Part shown: positions 43,867 to 52,180 of the stretch, piece by piece | How positions within the stretch are numbered: position 1 is the first letter of the stretch | How the letters are laid out: each line of letters opens with the position of its first letter | DNA from: Streptomyces decoyicus | Lineage (GTDB): Bacteria > Actinomycetota > Actinomycetes > Streptomycetales > Streptomycetaceae | Assembly (NCBI RefSeq): GCF_019880305.1 | Contig: NZ_CP082301.1 | Location: 1,612,001-1,676,000, forward strand | Reading direction: 5' to 3' | DNA: 64,000 nt | Translations under genes and position numbers: made by a program | The notes under the pieces: model-generated | Told to the model about the DNA's origin: nothing | Database searches by the model: none | What the model saw: the letters and a program-made list of their open reading frames with translations, nothing else

Positions 43867-44628
43867 GTGCCCACGACGAGCAACCCTGCGATCCGTAACC
43901 TGCTGACGCTGGACGGTGCGGTGGCGCCGGCCGGCCCGAGCCCGAGCGGCGGTGCGGTCAGGGCTGCGGCCACGGACCGTCCGATCACCCTCGACGACAT
44001 CGTCATCAAGACCCTGGCCGTCTTCGGCGTCCTCACGGCGAGCGCCTTCCTCACCGTCTACCTGGAACTCGGGTTCCTCGTCCTGCCCGCGCTGCTGGCC
44101 GGACTGGGCCTCGGGATCTTCCTGGCCCTGCGGCCCCGGCCCAGCGCCCCGCTGGCCCTGCTCTACGCGACGGCTCAAGGGGTGGTGCTCGGCGGGGCGA
44201 CGCAGTTCTTCGACGCGCTGTACCCGGGTGTCGGCACCCGGGCCGTCATCGGCACCGGCTGCATCTTCGCCGGCATGCTGGCGGCGTATCACACACGGGT
44301 GGTGCGGGTCAGTGCGAAGGCGACCCGCTGGGCGGTCGGTACGGCGTGCGGGCTGCTGGTGCTGTTCCTGGCGGATCTGGTGGCGTCGTGGGTGTTCGGT
44401 GCGGACCTCGGTCTGCGGGACGGCGGCGGCCTGGCGATCGCCGTGAGTGTGGTGGCGATCGCCGCCGCGTCCTACTTCCTCCTGCTGGAGTTCGAGTCCG
44501 CCGACCGCTTTCTGCGGTCCGGTGCCTCGCACCGCTGGGCCTGGTACGTCGCCTTCGGGCTGACGATGACCCTGGTGTGGCTCTACTTGGAGATCCTGCG
44601 GCTGCTGTCGTACCTGCGGTGGTGGTGA
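43867..44628 (+). CDS. Bax inhibitor-1/YccA-family membrane protein
   Basis: The 253-residue protein has an N-terminal soluble segment of about 45 residues (starting SNPAIRNLLTLDG, with ITLDDIVIKTLAVFGVLTASAF before helix 1), then seven hydrophobic helices. It matches the Bax1-I family of putative calcium-leak channels, including a C-terminal FESADRFLRSGASHRWAWYVAFG...LYLEILRLLSYL, typical of actinobacterial members. GTG 43867 is taken as start because GGGAGG lies 4 nt upstream. It follows the caspase operon by 149 bp but has its own upstream gap. Partnership with the caspase system is speculative. Confidence 0.85.
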   Translation: MPTTSNPAIRNLLTLDGAVAPAGPSPSGGAVRAAATDRPITLDDIVIKTLAVFGVLTASAFLTVYLELGFLVLPALLAGLGLGIFLALRPRPSAPLALLYATAQGVVLGGATQFFDALYPGVGTRAVIGTGCIFAGMLAAYHTRVVRVSAKATRWAVGTACGLLVLFLADLVASWVFGADLGLRDGGGLAIAVSVVAIAAASYFLLLEFESADRFLRSGASHRWAWYVAFGLTMTLVWLYLEILRLLSYLRWW

Positions 44629-44734
44629 GGGCAGGACACGGCTCCCCTCCCCCGCACTAATTCCCGTCGCGGACGGCCGCCGGGCCTGCGTAGGGTGCGC
44701 GGGTCGACGGAGTACGAGAGGGGCGGGCCGGCGG

Positions 44735-45409
44735 ATGCTGATCTTCGATGCGGATGACACGTTGTGGGAGAACAACGTGGTCTTCGAGCGGGTCATCGAC
44801 GAGTTCCTGGAGTGGATGACCCCGCCGGGACACGACCGGTCCGGGGTGCGGGCCGTGCTCGACGGGATCGAAGCGGCGAACGCTTTGACCCTCGGATACG
44901 GCAGCAAGGTGTTTCTGCACAGCCTCGGGGAGTGCGTGGCGCGGCTGCGGGGGCGGGCCGCGACGGCCGAGGAGTCGGCGCGGATCTCCGGGTGGGCGGC
45001 GGCCTTCGACGGGGGCACGGTGGAGCTGATGCCCGGGGTGGCCGAGACCCTGGCCGAGCTGGCCCGGCGGCACGAACTGCTGCTGCTGACCAAGGGCGAC
45101 GCCGAGGAGCAGCAGCGGAAGGTGGCGGCCTCCGGGCTGGCCCGGTACTTCCGGGGCGTCCACATCGTGGCGGAGAAGAACACCGCCACCTATGAGGACC
45201 TTACCCGCGCCTACGACCTGGTGCCGGCCTCGGCATGGATGATCGGGAACTCCCCCAAGTCGGACATCCTGCCGGCCCGTTCGGCCGGTCTGAACGCGGT
45301 GTTCATCCCGCACGAGCACACCTGGGTCCTGGAGCACAGCGAACTCGACCCCGACGACAAGAAGGTACTGCGACTGCCGACGTTCGGTGAGTTGCTGCGG
45401 CACTTCTGA
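44735..45409 (+). CDS. HAD-superfamily hydrolase
   Basis: The 224-residue protein begins MLIFDADDTLW, the HAD motif I with nucleophile and acid Asp. It continues with ELLLLTKGDAEEQQRKVAA (motif II Thr and motif III Lys region) and AWMIGNSPKSDILPARSAGLNAVFIPH as motif IV Asp. The helical cap sits between motifs I and II. It is most similar in style to phosphatases that remove phosphate from small metabolites. The substrate is unknown. It lies 14 nt before the NUDIX gene on the same strand, so a shared transcript is likely. Confidence 0.9.
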   Translation: MLIFDADDTLWENNVVFERVIDEFLEWMTPPGHDRSGVRAVLDGIEAANALTLGYGSKVFLHSLGECVARLRGRAATAEESARISGWAAAFDGGTVELMPGVAETLAELARRHELLLLTKGDAEEQQRKVAASGLARYFRGVHIVAEKNTATYEDLTRAYDLVPASAWMIGNSPKSDILPARSAGLNAVFIPHEHTWVLEHSELDPDDKKVLRLPTFGELLRHF

Positions 45410-45423
45410 GAGGGGTGAGGGAT

Positions 45424-45873
45424 ATGACAGCCAGGGGGCCCAAGGTGTCCTGTGTCTTCGTGTGCCATGACGGCGCGGGGCGGGTGCTGTTGGCACGGCG
45501 GAGCGCGGGGGCCAGGGACGAGCCGGGGACCTGGGACTGCGGTGCGGGGGCGCTGGAGTTCGGTGAGTCCTTCGAGACGGCCGTGGCACGGGAGGTGCAT
45601 GAGGAGTACGGCGTGCGCCCGCTCGGTATCGAACAGATCGGGGTGCGCAATGTGCTGCGCGGCGAGCCGGTCGACTCGCACTGGGTCGCGGTGGTCTTCG
45701 CCGCACGCGTGGAGCCGGACGAGGTGAAGATCGGCGAACCGCACAAGTTCGATGCGCTCGCGTGGTTCGCTCCCCATGAGCTGCCGGTGCCGCTGCACTC
45801 GCAGTGCGGGGAGACGCTGGAGCTGTACGGCACGGGTGCCCGGGGGCGGCAGTCCGGCCGTCCGCAGGGCTGA
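45424..45873 (+). CDS. NUDIX hydrolase
   Basis: The 149-residue enzyme carries the complete NUDIX box GALEFGESFETAVAREVHEEYGV (about residues 42-64), matching G-x5-E-x7-R-E-x2-E-E-x-G-V for Mg2+ binding. It probably hydrolyses a nucleoside diphosphate derivative. ATG 45424 follows GAGGGGTGAGGG. It is transcribed with the upstream HAD gene. A 12-bp hairpin follows at 45885-45913. Confidence 0.9.
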   Translation: MTARGPKVSCVFVCHDGAGRVLLARRSAGARDEPGTWDCGAGALEFGESFETAVAREVHEEYGVRPLGIEQIGVRNVLRGEPVDSHWVAVVFAARVEPDEVKIGEPHKFDALAWFAPHELPVPLHSQCGETLELYGTGARGRQSGRPQG

Positions 45874-45884
45874 CCGCTGCTGGT

Positions 45885-45913
45885 GGTGGGGCGGGGGGTG
45901 TCCCCGCCCCACC
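45885..45913. terminator. Bidirectional terminator between NUDIX and ABC-F genes
   Basis: GGTGGGGCGGGG (45885-45896) pairs perfectly with CCCCGCCCCACC (45902-45913) around a 5-nt loop, between convergent stops. Confidence 0.78.
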
Positions 45914-45916
45914 GGT

Positions 45917-47542
45917 CTACAGCGGTGCGATGTCGGTCAGTTCACCGTCCTCCAGCCCCATCCACCGGGTGATGCCGATGTCCCGGAGGAATGCCAGGTC
46001 GTGGCTGACGACGAGGAGCGCGCCCTCGTAGGACTCCAGGGCCGTGACGAGCCGGCGGACCGACGCGATGTCGAGGTTGTTCGTCGGCTCGTCGAGCATC
46101 AGCAGCTGCGGGGCCGGCTCGGCCAGCATCAGCGCGGCGAGCGAGGCGCGGAAGCGTTCACCGCCGGAGAGCGTGCCGGCCTGCTGGTCGGCCCGTGCGC
46201 CCTTGAACAGGAAGCGGGCGAGCCGGGCCCGGATGCGGTTGTTGGTGGCGTCCGGGGCGAAGCGGGCGACGTTCTCGACCACGGTCAGCGCAGGGTCGAG
46301 CACCTCCAGCCGCTGTGGGAGGAAGCGGTAGGGGACATGGGTCTGCGCCGTGCCGTCCTGCGGTGGGATCTCACCGGCGACGGTCCGCAGCAGGGTGGTC
46401 TTGCCGGAGCCGTTGCGGCCGGTCAGCGCGATCCGTTCGGGGCCGCGCACCTCCAGGTCGGCACGGGCGCCGTAGCGGGCCTGGAGGGCGTGCAGGGTGA
46501 GGACGGTCCGGCCCGGCGGCACGGCGGTGTGCGGCAGGTCGATGCGGATCTCGTCGTCGTCCCGGACCGCTTCGACCGCCTCGTCGAGGCGTTCCCTGGC
46601 CTCCTTGAGGCGTTCGGTGTGCATGATGCGGTGCTTGCCCGCCGATACCTGGGCCTCCCTCTTGCGCTCGTTCATGACGATCTTCGGCTCGCGCTTGGTG
46701 GCGTTCATCTTGTTGCCGTAGCGGACCCGGCGGGCCAACTTGGTGTGTGCGTCCGCCAGTTCGCGCTTCTGGCGCTGTACGTCGGCCTCGGCGGACCGCA
46801 CCATCCGCTCGGCCGCTTCCTGTTCGACGGCCAGGGCGTGCTCATAGGCGCTGAAGTTGCCGCCGTACCAGTGGACCTCTCCGTCGCGGAGGTCGGCGAT
46901 CCGGTCGACGAGTTCGAGGAGTTCACGGTCGTGGCTGACCACGACGAGGACGCCGGTCCAGCCGGAGACCGCCGTGTACAGCCGCTGCCGGGCCGCCCGG
47001 TCGAGGTTGTTGGTGGGCTCGTCGAGCAGCAGGACGTCCGGCCGGCGCAGCAGCAGGGCCGCCAGCCGCAGCAGCACGGACTCGCCGCCGGACACCTCGC
47101 CGATGGTGCGGTCGAGATCGAGGCCGGGCAGTCCGAGCTGGTCGAGGGTGGCGCGGGCGCGCTCCTCGACGTCCCAGTCGTCGCCGATGACGGTGAAGTG
47201 CTCCTCGCGCGCGTCGCCGCCCTCGATGGCGTGCAGGGCGGCGCGCGCCGCGGCGATGCCGAGCGCCTCGTCCACCCGCAGCTCGGTGTCGAGCGGGGCG
47301 TGCTGGGGGAGGTAGCCGACCTCGCCGGCGACCTTGATGCTTCCCGCGGTCGGGGTCAGTTCGCCCGCGATGAGCTTCAACAGGGTGGACTTTCCGGCCC
47401 CGTTGAGACCGATGAGGCCCGTGCGGCCGGGGCCGACGGTCAGCGGGAAGCCCTCCAGGACGGGGCTGCCGTCGGGCCAGGTGAAGCCGAGGCCGGTGCA
47501 GACGATGGCCGCGGAGGATGCGGAGGTGGGTGACTTTGACAC
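45917..47542 (-). CDS. ABC-F family ATP-binding protein (ribosome-associated)
   Basis: The 541-residue protein has no membrane segment. It carries two ATPase domains, with Walker A GLNGAGKST (about 45-53) and GRNGSGKTT, signatures EVSGGES and TLSGGERFRAS, and both LLLDEPTNNLD/LMLDEPTNNLD Walker B motifs. The inter-domain linker is long, charged and helical (about 230-320). ABC-F proteins act on the ribosome, either rescuing stalled ribosomes or displacing antibiotics. The GTG start at 47542 is supported by AGGAG 6 nt upstream; the upstream in-frame Arg-rich stretch is not conserved-looking. It lies downstream of a P450 gene on the same strand. Confidence 0.88.
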   Translation of the reverse strand: MSKSPTSASSAAIVCTGLGFTWPDGSPVLEGFPLTVGPGRTGLIGLNGAGKSTLLKLIAGELTPTAGSIKVAGEVGYLPQHAPLDTELRVDEALGIAAARAALHAIEGGDAREEHFTVIGDDWDVEERARATLDQLGLPGLDLDRTIGEVSGGESVLLRLAALLLRRPDVLLLDEPTNNLDRAARQRLYTAVSGWTGVLVVVSHDRELLELVDRIADLRDGEVHWYGGNFSAYEHALAVEQEAAERMVRSAEADVQRQKRELADAHTKLARRVRYGNKMNATKREPKIVMNERKREAQVSAGKHRIMHTERLKEARERLDEAVEAVRDDDEIRIDLPHTAVPPGRTVLTLHALQARYGARADLEVRGPERIALTGRNGSGKTTLLRTVAGEIPPQDGTAQTHVPYRFLPQRLEVLDPALTVVENVARFAPDATNNRIRARLARFLFKGARADQQAGTLSGGERFRASLAALMLAEPAPQLLMLDEPTNNLDIASVRRLVTALESYEGALLVVSHDLAFLRDIGITRWMGLEDGELTDIAPL

Positions 47543-47870
47543 AAGGGTCTCCTGGGCGCGGGTGGGAGTGCGGGGAATGCGCTGGGAGACACCGCGTCGC
47601 CGGAACGCCGGGGTGCGTCGGGTACGCCGTACGTACGCCGAGGTCGCGGACGGGCCGCGCGAGGCATGATTCGCCGCTCCGGATACCGGAAGCGCAGGGC
47701 GAATCACCGTCGCGGGCGCGGTGTCTCAGGACCTCAGACGAGCAACGGCCTTCTCCGATCGGCGGCAATGGGACCGGGAACGACGATACGGGGGACGCCG
47801 CCGAAACGCAAACGCTATTTTCGTTGCGTTTGCGTTTTCCACTGTGCGGCGGGTGCGGCGCCCCCGGGTC
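47543..47870 (-). promoter_or_regulatory. 328-bp leader/intergenic region of the ABC-F gene with AT-rich inverted repeat
   Basis: AAACGCAAACG (47804-47814) and CGTTTGCGTTT (47827-47837) are exact 11-bp arms with a 12-nt spacer. The stretch is conspicuously AT-richer than its surroundings. It could be an operator for the ABC-F gene or the terminator of the P450 gene, whose stop is 34 nt away. The remaining 260 nt leading to the ABC-F start is Arg-rich when translated but shows no gene. Such long leaders are common before antibiotic-inducible ABC-F genes. Confidence 0.5.
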
Positions 47871-49301
47871 CTACTCCCGCGCCCCCTCGTGCGGGCGCAG
47901 GCGCACGCGGGCCGGGCCGGTCGCCTGGAGGGTGATGCCGGCGGCGACCGGCACCTCCTGGTCCACGGCGTCGAGTTCGTACGCACGGAGCACCATGGCC
48001 AGCGCCAGTACGGACTCCAGCATCGAGAAGTGCTGCCCGATGCAGGCCCGCGGCCCGCCGCCGAACGGGAACCACGCATAGCGGTGCCGCCCGGCCTCCC
48101 GTTCGGGTGCGAAGCGCTGCGGATCGAAGCGTTCCGGGTCCTCCCACAGGTCCGGGTTGCGGTGGGTGACCCAGGGCGCGACGACCACATCGGCGCCGGC
48201 CGGGATGCGGAATCCGCCGATCTCCGTGGCCTCCACGGCCCGCCGGCTGACGACCGGTGCCGCCGGATACAGCCGCATCGACTCCTTGAGGGCCTGTGTC
48301 AGATACGGCAGACGGTCCAGATCCGCGGCCGTGGGGGTGCGGTCCCCCAGCACCTCGTCGATCTCCTCGCGGACCCTCGTCTGCTCCTCGGGGTGCCGGG
48401 CGAGGAGGTGGAGGGTGAAGGCGAGGGAGGTCGCGGTGGTCTCGTGCCCCGCCAGCAGGAAGATCAGGACCTGTTCGCGGACCTCGGTCGCGTCGAGCGA
48501 GCCGTCCTCGTCATTGCCGGCCGCGGCCAGCAAGGAGAGCAGGTCGTCACCCTCGTCCGCCGCCTCTCCCGCCGTTGCGCCTGCCGCCCGCCGGTCCGCG
48601 ATGATGCGGTCGCACAGCGCGTTCAGCTCGTCGGTGGCGGCGCGGGCCCGCCGGTTCCCGGGGGTGGGCCATGCCCGCGGGACCTTCACGGGCACATAGG
48701 CACGCCGCACGACATAGGCGTTGATGACCGGGGCGCACCGGTGGAAGGCGTCCTCCGCCGCCCCCGCGTCGAGGCCGAACAGGATCCGGGCGACGGTGCG
48801 CAGCGCCAGCCGGTTCATTTCCGGGACCAGGTCGACGGTGTGCGCGTCCGCGGTCCGCCAGCGGTCGACGAGGGTGTCGGCCTCGCTCGTCACGGCCGCC
48901 GCATAGCTGTCGACGCGGCGCTTGGTGAACAGCGGCTGCACCAGCCGCCGCTGCCTGAGGTAGTCGGTGTCCTGGCTGGTGAGCAGGCCGTTGCCGAAGG
49001 CCTGCCGGACCTCCTCGTAGAGCGGGTGGTCCTTACGGAAGTTGGTGGCCCGGGAGGCGAGGATCTGCTGCACGCCCTCGGGCGCGAAGACGGCGTGGAA
49101 CACGCTGCGCAGACCGGGCGGGCCGGCCTCCAGACGGACCACATCGCCGTGCGCACGCCCGGCGTTCAGGAATGTGCCGAGGGAGTCACGCCGGAGGTCG
49201 AGCATCGAGCCGAGCACGGGCAGACCGGCCGGGCCGGGTATCGCGCGCTTCGGTGCGGGACCGGGGTGGGAGGAGTGGGAGTGGGACTCGGTCATGGGCA
49301 T
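47871..49301 (-). CDS. Cytochrome P450
   Basis: The 476-residue protein has all P450 marks: I-helix LIFLLAGHETTATSLAF with the acid-threonine, ExxR in LKESMRLYPAAPVVSR, the PERF-like DPERFDPQRF, and heme ligand Cys in FGGGPRACIGQHFSMLES. The long N-terminus (GPAGLPVLGSML) and the AGHETT form point to the class that resembles CYP102/eukaryotic-type P450s rather than the short soluble class I enzymes. The redox partner is not encoded beside it, although a 2Fe-2S ferredoxin-like gene is divergent. ATG 49301 or 49295 are both possible starts. The substrate is unknown. Confidence 0.92.
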   Translation of the reverse strand: MPMTESHSHSSHPGPAPKRAIPGPAGLPVLGSMLDLRRDSLGTFLNAGRAHGDVVRLEAGPPGLRSVFHAVFAPEGVQQILASRATNFRKDHPLYEEVRQAFGNGLLTSQDTDYLRQRRLVQPLFTKRRVDSYAAAVTSEADTLVDRWRTADAHTVDLVPEMNRLALRTVARILFGLDAGAAEDAFHRCAPVINAYVVRRAYVPVKVPRAWPTPGNRRARAATDELNALCDRIIADRRAAGATAGEAADEGDDLLSLLAAAGNDEDGSLDATEVREQVLIFLLAGHETTATSLAFTLHLLARHPEEQTRVREEIDEVLGDRTPTAADLDRLPYLTQALKESMRLYPAAPVVSRRAVEATEIGGFRIPAGADVVVAPWVTHRNPDLWEDPERFDPQRFAPEREAGRHRYAWFPFGGGPRACIGQHFSMLESVLALAMVLRAYELDAVDQEVPVAAGITLQATGPARVRLRPHEGARE

Positions 49302-49470
49302 GCCGGATGTCTATCCCGCGGGCGACGCTTCCTACCCCCGTATACCGAGTTGCTCTCCCGCGCATCTTCCGCAGATCCGGATCACCCGCCCGGCGCCGCG
49401 CCCCGGCTCGCCCGCCCGCGGAGTGCGCGGCTGCCCTCCCGGCGTCGTGCCCGGCATCGGCCCCCGTAGC

Positions 49471-49881
49471 ATGAACCGGATGATCGACAAGCCTGCCGAA
49501 CGGGCAGCCACCGCGACCCCGTGCCGGGTCACCGTATGCCGCGGCTGCTGCTGCGGCGATGCAGCCAAGATCCCGGGCGTCGACCACGCCGGGCAGATAC
49601 CGAAGCTGCGCGCGGCGCTCGACGGCGCGGCCCCGGTGCGGGCCTCGGAGTGTCTGGACGTCTGTGACCAGGCGAATGTGGTGGTGGTCCAGCCGTCGCC
49701 CGCGGGCCGGGCGGCGGGCGGGCGCCCCGTCTGGCTGGGGCTGGTCAACGACGACGAGGCGCTGGCGGACATCGCCGCCTGGATCCGCGCCGGCGGCCCC
49801 GGCCTCGCCGATCCGCCGGGCGTGCTCGACCTGTACGCGATCACGGTGTCGCGGCGGGTACGGGAGGGGCTGGAGAGCTGA
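49471..49881 (+). CDS. (2Fe-2S) ferredoxin domain protein, thioredoxin-like fold
   Basis: The 136-residue protein has Cys clusters VCRGCCCGDA near residue 25 and ECLDVCDQANVVVV near residue 60. They follow the C-x(n)-C...C-x3-C pattern of thioredoxin-like [2Fe-2S] ferredoxins. The C-terminal half ends in helices without motif. ATG 49471 or 49480 are possible starts. No Shine-Dalgarno is visible, so translation may be leaderless. It is divergent from the P450 across 169 bp; an electron-donor role is possible but unproven, since this ferredoxin type is not the usual P450 partner. Confidence 0.78.
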   Translation: MNRMIDKPAERAATATPCRVTVCRGCCCGDAAKIPGVDHAGQIPKLRAALDGAAPVRASECLDVCDQANVVVVQPSPAGRAAGGRPVWLGLVNDDEALADIAAWIRAGGPGLADPPGVLDLYAITVSRRVREGLES

Positions 49882-49956
49882 GGCGCCGCGCCCCGGCCCG
49901 CCCGTGCCGCGCCCGGCCCCGTCGCCCGTCGTCGCCTCCGAAGGCACCGCCCACGG

Positions 49957-49973
49957 TTACCGGAGTCTTACGG
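49957..49973 (+). promoter_or_regulatory. Direct repeat of TTACSG, candidate OmpR-type site
   Basis: TTACCG (49957-49962) and TTACGG (49968-49973) are spaced 11 bp apart, one helical turn, as expected for tandem binding of an OmpR-family regulator. The site lies 84 bp before the response-regulator gene. Confidence 0.4.
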
Positions 49974-50056
49974 CAGCGGACCGGGCCGCCCGCCACCGCG
50001 CGTCCTGGTGTTGGCTGGGACCATGACCTCCCTCCCCGGAATGGCACGCTGACCCC

Positions 50057-50860
50057 GTGCACCACCCCACACCGCCTTCCGCGCCCCCGCCCGCCCCGCT
50101 GAACGGGCCGCCGCGCCGCGTCCTGGTCGTCGAGGACGATCCGACCGTCGCCGAGGTCGTCACCGGCTACCTCTCCCGCGCCGGCTACACCACCCGGCAC
50201 GCCGCCGACGGTTTCGCCGCCCTCGACCGGGCCGCGGAGTTCCGTCCGCATCTCATCGTGCTCGATCTGATGCTGCCGGGCATCGACGGTCTGGAGGTGT
50301 GCCGCCGGCTGCGCCGCGCCGGCAACGGCCCGGCGGTCCCGGTCGTGATGCTGACGGCCCGCGGCGAGGAGGCGGACCGCATCCTCGGCCTGGAGCTGGG
50401 CGCGGACGACTATGTGACCAAGCCGTTCAGCCCGCGGGAGCTGGTGCTGCGGATCGGCTCGGTGCTGCGCCGGGCGGAGGCCGCGCCGCCGGCCGCCGCG
50501 CCCTCCTCCGTGCTGCGGGCCGGGGAGCTCAGCGCCGACCCCGGCGGCCGGCGCGCCGACCGGGGCGGCCGGGAACTCTCCCTCACGGCTCGCGAGTTCG
50601 ACCTGCTGGTCTTCTTGATGCGCCACCCCGGGCAGGTCTTCTCCCGGGAGGAACTGCTGCACCGGGTCTGGGGCTGGGAGTTCGGCGATCTGTCCACGGT
50701 GACCGTGCACGTGCGGCGGCTGCGCGAGAAGATCGAGGAGGATCCGGCCGCGCCACGGCTGGTGACGACGGTCTGGGGCGCGGGCTACCGCTTCGACCCC
50801 CTGGGCGACGAGGAGCAGCCGGAGCCCGGTCCGCTGCCGGGAGGTGAGCTTCGGCCATGA
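50057..50860 (+). CDS. OmpR-family response regulator
   Basis: The 267-residue protein has a receiver domain (about 20-135) with RVLVVEDDP acidic pair, phospho-acceptor Asp in LIVLDLMLPGIDG, Thr in VMLTARG and Lys in DDYVTKPF. A winged-helix OmpR DNA-binding domain follows (about 160-250): LSLTAREFDLLVFLMRHPGQVFSREELLHRVWGW and VHVRRLREKIEEDP. The N-terminus is Pro-rich. GTG start 50057. The kinase gene starts inside its 3' end (ATGA overlap). Confidence 0.95.
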   Translation: MHHPTPPSAPPPAPLNGPPRRVLVVEDDPTVAEVVTGYLSRAGYTTRHAADGFAALDRAAEFRPHLIVLDLMLPGIDGLEVCRRLRRAGNGPAVPVVMLTARGEEADRILGLELGADDYVTKPFSPRELVLRIGSVLRRAEAAPPAAAPSSVLRAGELSADPGGRRADRGGRELSLTAREFDLLVFLMRHPGQVFSREELLHRVWGWEFGDLSTVTVHVRRLREKIEEDPAAPRLVTTVWGAGYRFDPLGDEEQPEPGPLPGGELRP

Positions 50861-52086
50861 CGGACTTCCTGGTCATCGTGGCGCTGGCGGCGCTCGGCGC
50901 GGCGCTGGCGGGACTGCTCGCCGCGCCCGCGGTACGGGCCCTGCGGCGGCGCTCGGTCGCCCTGTCGCTGTTCGCGGTGGCGGCGCTGGCGGTGGCCGCG
51001 ATGGCGGCGGGGACGGTGGCGGTCGCCCAGGCGATGTTCCTGTCCGGGCACGACCTGGGCGTGGTGATGGCCGTGGTGGCCGTATCCGGGGTGGTGTCGC
51101 TGGCGGCCGCGCTGCTCTTCGGGCGGCGGATCGCGGCGGGCAGCCGGGAGCTGGCGCGCTCGGCCCGTACGGTCGGCAGCGAGGGCGGCTTCGTGGCGCC
51201 CGCCGAGCCGCCCACCGCCGAACTGGCCGCACTGTCCCGGGCGTTGGAGGAGACCAGCGGGCGGCTCGCCGCGGCACGGGAGCGGGAGCGGGCGCTGGAT
51301 GCCTCCCGGCGCGAACTGATCGCCGGGATCTCGCACGATCTGCGCACCCCGCTCGCCGGGCTGCGGGCGATGGCCGAGGCGCTGGAGGACGGCGTCGCCG
51401 AGGACACCGCGCGCTACCACGCACGGATGCGGATCGAGGTGGACCGGCTGGCCGCGATGGTCGACGACCTCTTCGAACTGTCCCGTATCCAGGCCGGGGC
51501 GCTGGCCCTGACGCTGTCGCGGGTGTCGGTGTACGACCTGGTGGACGACGCGCTCGCGGGAGCCAGGCCGCTGGCGCGGGTGAGCGGGGTGCGGCTGGTG
51601 GACGGCGGGGTGGTACCGCTGCCGGTGCGGGTGGACGCCCAGCAGATCACCCGCGTACTGGGCAATCTGCTGGTCAACGCGATCCGTGCGACACCGTCCG
51701 ACGGCACGGTCGCGGTCAGCGCCCGGCACGAGGCGGGCCGGGTGGTGCTCGCGGTCGAGGACGGCTGCGGCGGCATCCCGCCGGAGGATCTGGCGCGGGT
51801 CTTCGACACCGGCTGGCGCGGCGGTGCGGCACGCACCCCGCGCGCGGACGGCAAGGGCGGCGCCGGGCTGGGCCTGGCGATCGTCCGCGGCATCGTGGAG
51901 GCCCATGAGGGCCGCGCGACGGTGCGCAATACCGCCTCCGGCTGCCGCTTCGAGGTCGAACTGCCGTCGGCGGAACAGCAGGTGGAGCCGCAGACCGAGC
52001 AGCGGACGGGCCCGCCGGCGGAGCGGCAGACGGAGCCACGGCCGGAGCGGCGGACCGGCTCGCAGGCGGAGCCGCCAACGGCCTGA
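50857..52086 (+). CDS. Two-component sensor histidine kinase
   Basis: The 409-residue membrane kinase has two N-terminal hydrophobic segments on each side of a very short extracytoplasmic loop (about 2-24 and 34-88), then a HAMP-like linker. The H-box is LIAGISHDLRTPLAGLRAM (phosphorylated His), then NLLVNAIRAT (N-box), EDGCGGIPPEDLARVFDTGWRG (G1/F) and GGAGLGLAIVRGIVEAHEG (G2). The tiny sensing loop suggests it senses the membrane itself. The last 35 residues are a hydrophilic degenerate repeat (EQRTGPPAERQTEP) whose DNA repeats continue past the stop. The partner is the preceding regulator. Confidence 0.94.
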   Translation: MTDFLVIVALAALGAALAGLLAAPAVRALRRRSVALSLFAVAALAVAAMAAGTVAVAQAMFLSGHDLGVVMAVVAVSGVVSLAAALLFGRRIAAGSRELARSARTVGSEGGFVAPAEPPTAELAALSRALEETSGRLAAARERERALDASRRELIAGISHDLRTPLAGLRAMAEALEDGVAEDTARYHARMRIEVDRLAAMVDDLFELSRIQAGALALTLSRVSVYDLVDDALAGARPLARVSGVRLVDGGVVPLPVRVDAQQITRVLGNLLVNAIRATPSDGTVAVSARHEAGRVVLAVEDGCGGIPPEDLARVFDTGWRGGAARTPRADGKGGAGLGLAIVRGIVEAHEGRATVRNTASGCRFEVELPSAEQQVEPQTEQRTGPPAERQTEPRPERRTGSQAEPPTA

Positions 52087-52161
52087 GCACAAGGTCCCGC
52101 AGGCGGAGCCGCCGCCGGGCTGAACGTAACGGGCCCGCAAGCGGAGCCGCCGGCCTGAGCG
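52061..52161 (+). repeat. Three tandem copies of a 37-38-bp unit spanning the kinase stop
   Basis: Copies begin at 52061, 52098 and 52136, each starting CGCAGGCGGAGCCGCC (third copy CGCAAGCGGAGCC) and each containing a TGA at the same relative place. The first copy encodes the kinase C-terminus and stop codon; the other two lie between the convergent kinase and MFS genes. Confidence 0.8.
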
Positions 52162-52180
52162 TACGGGCGCCCGGGGTGCC

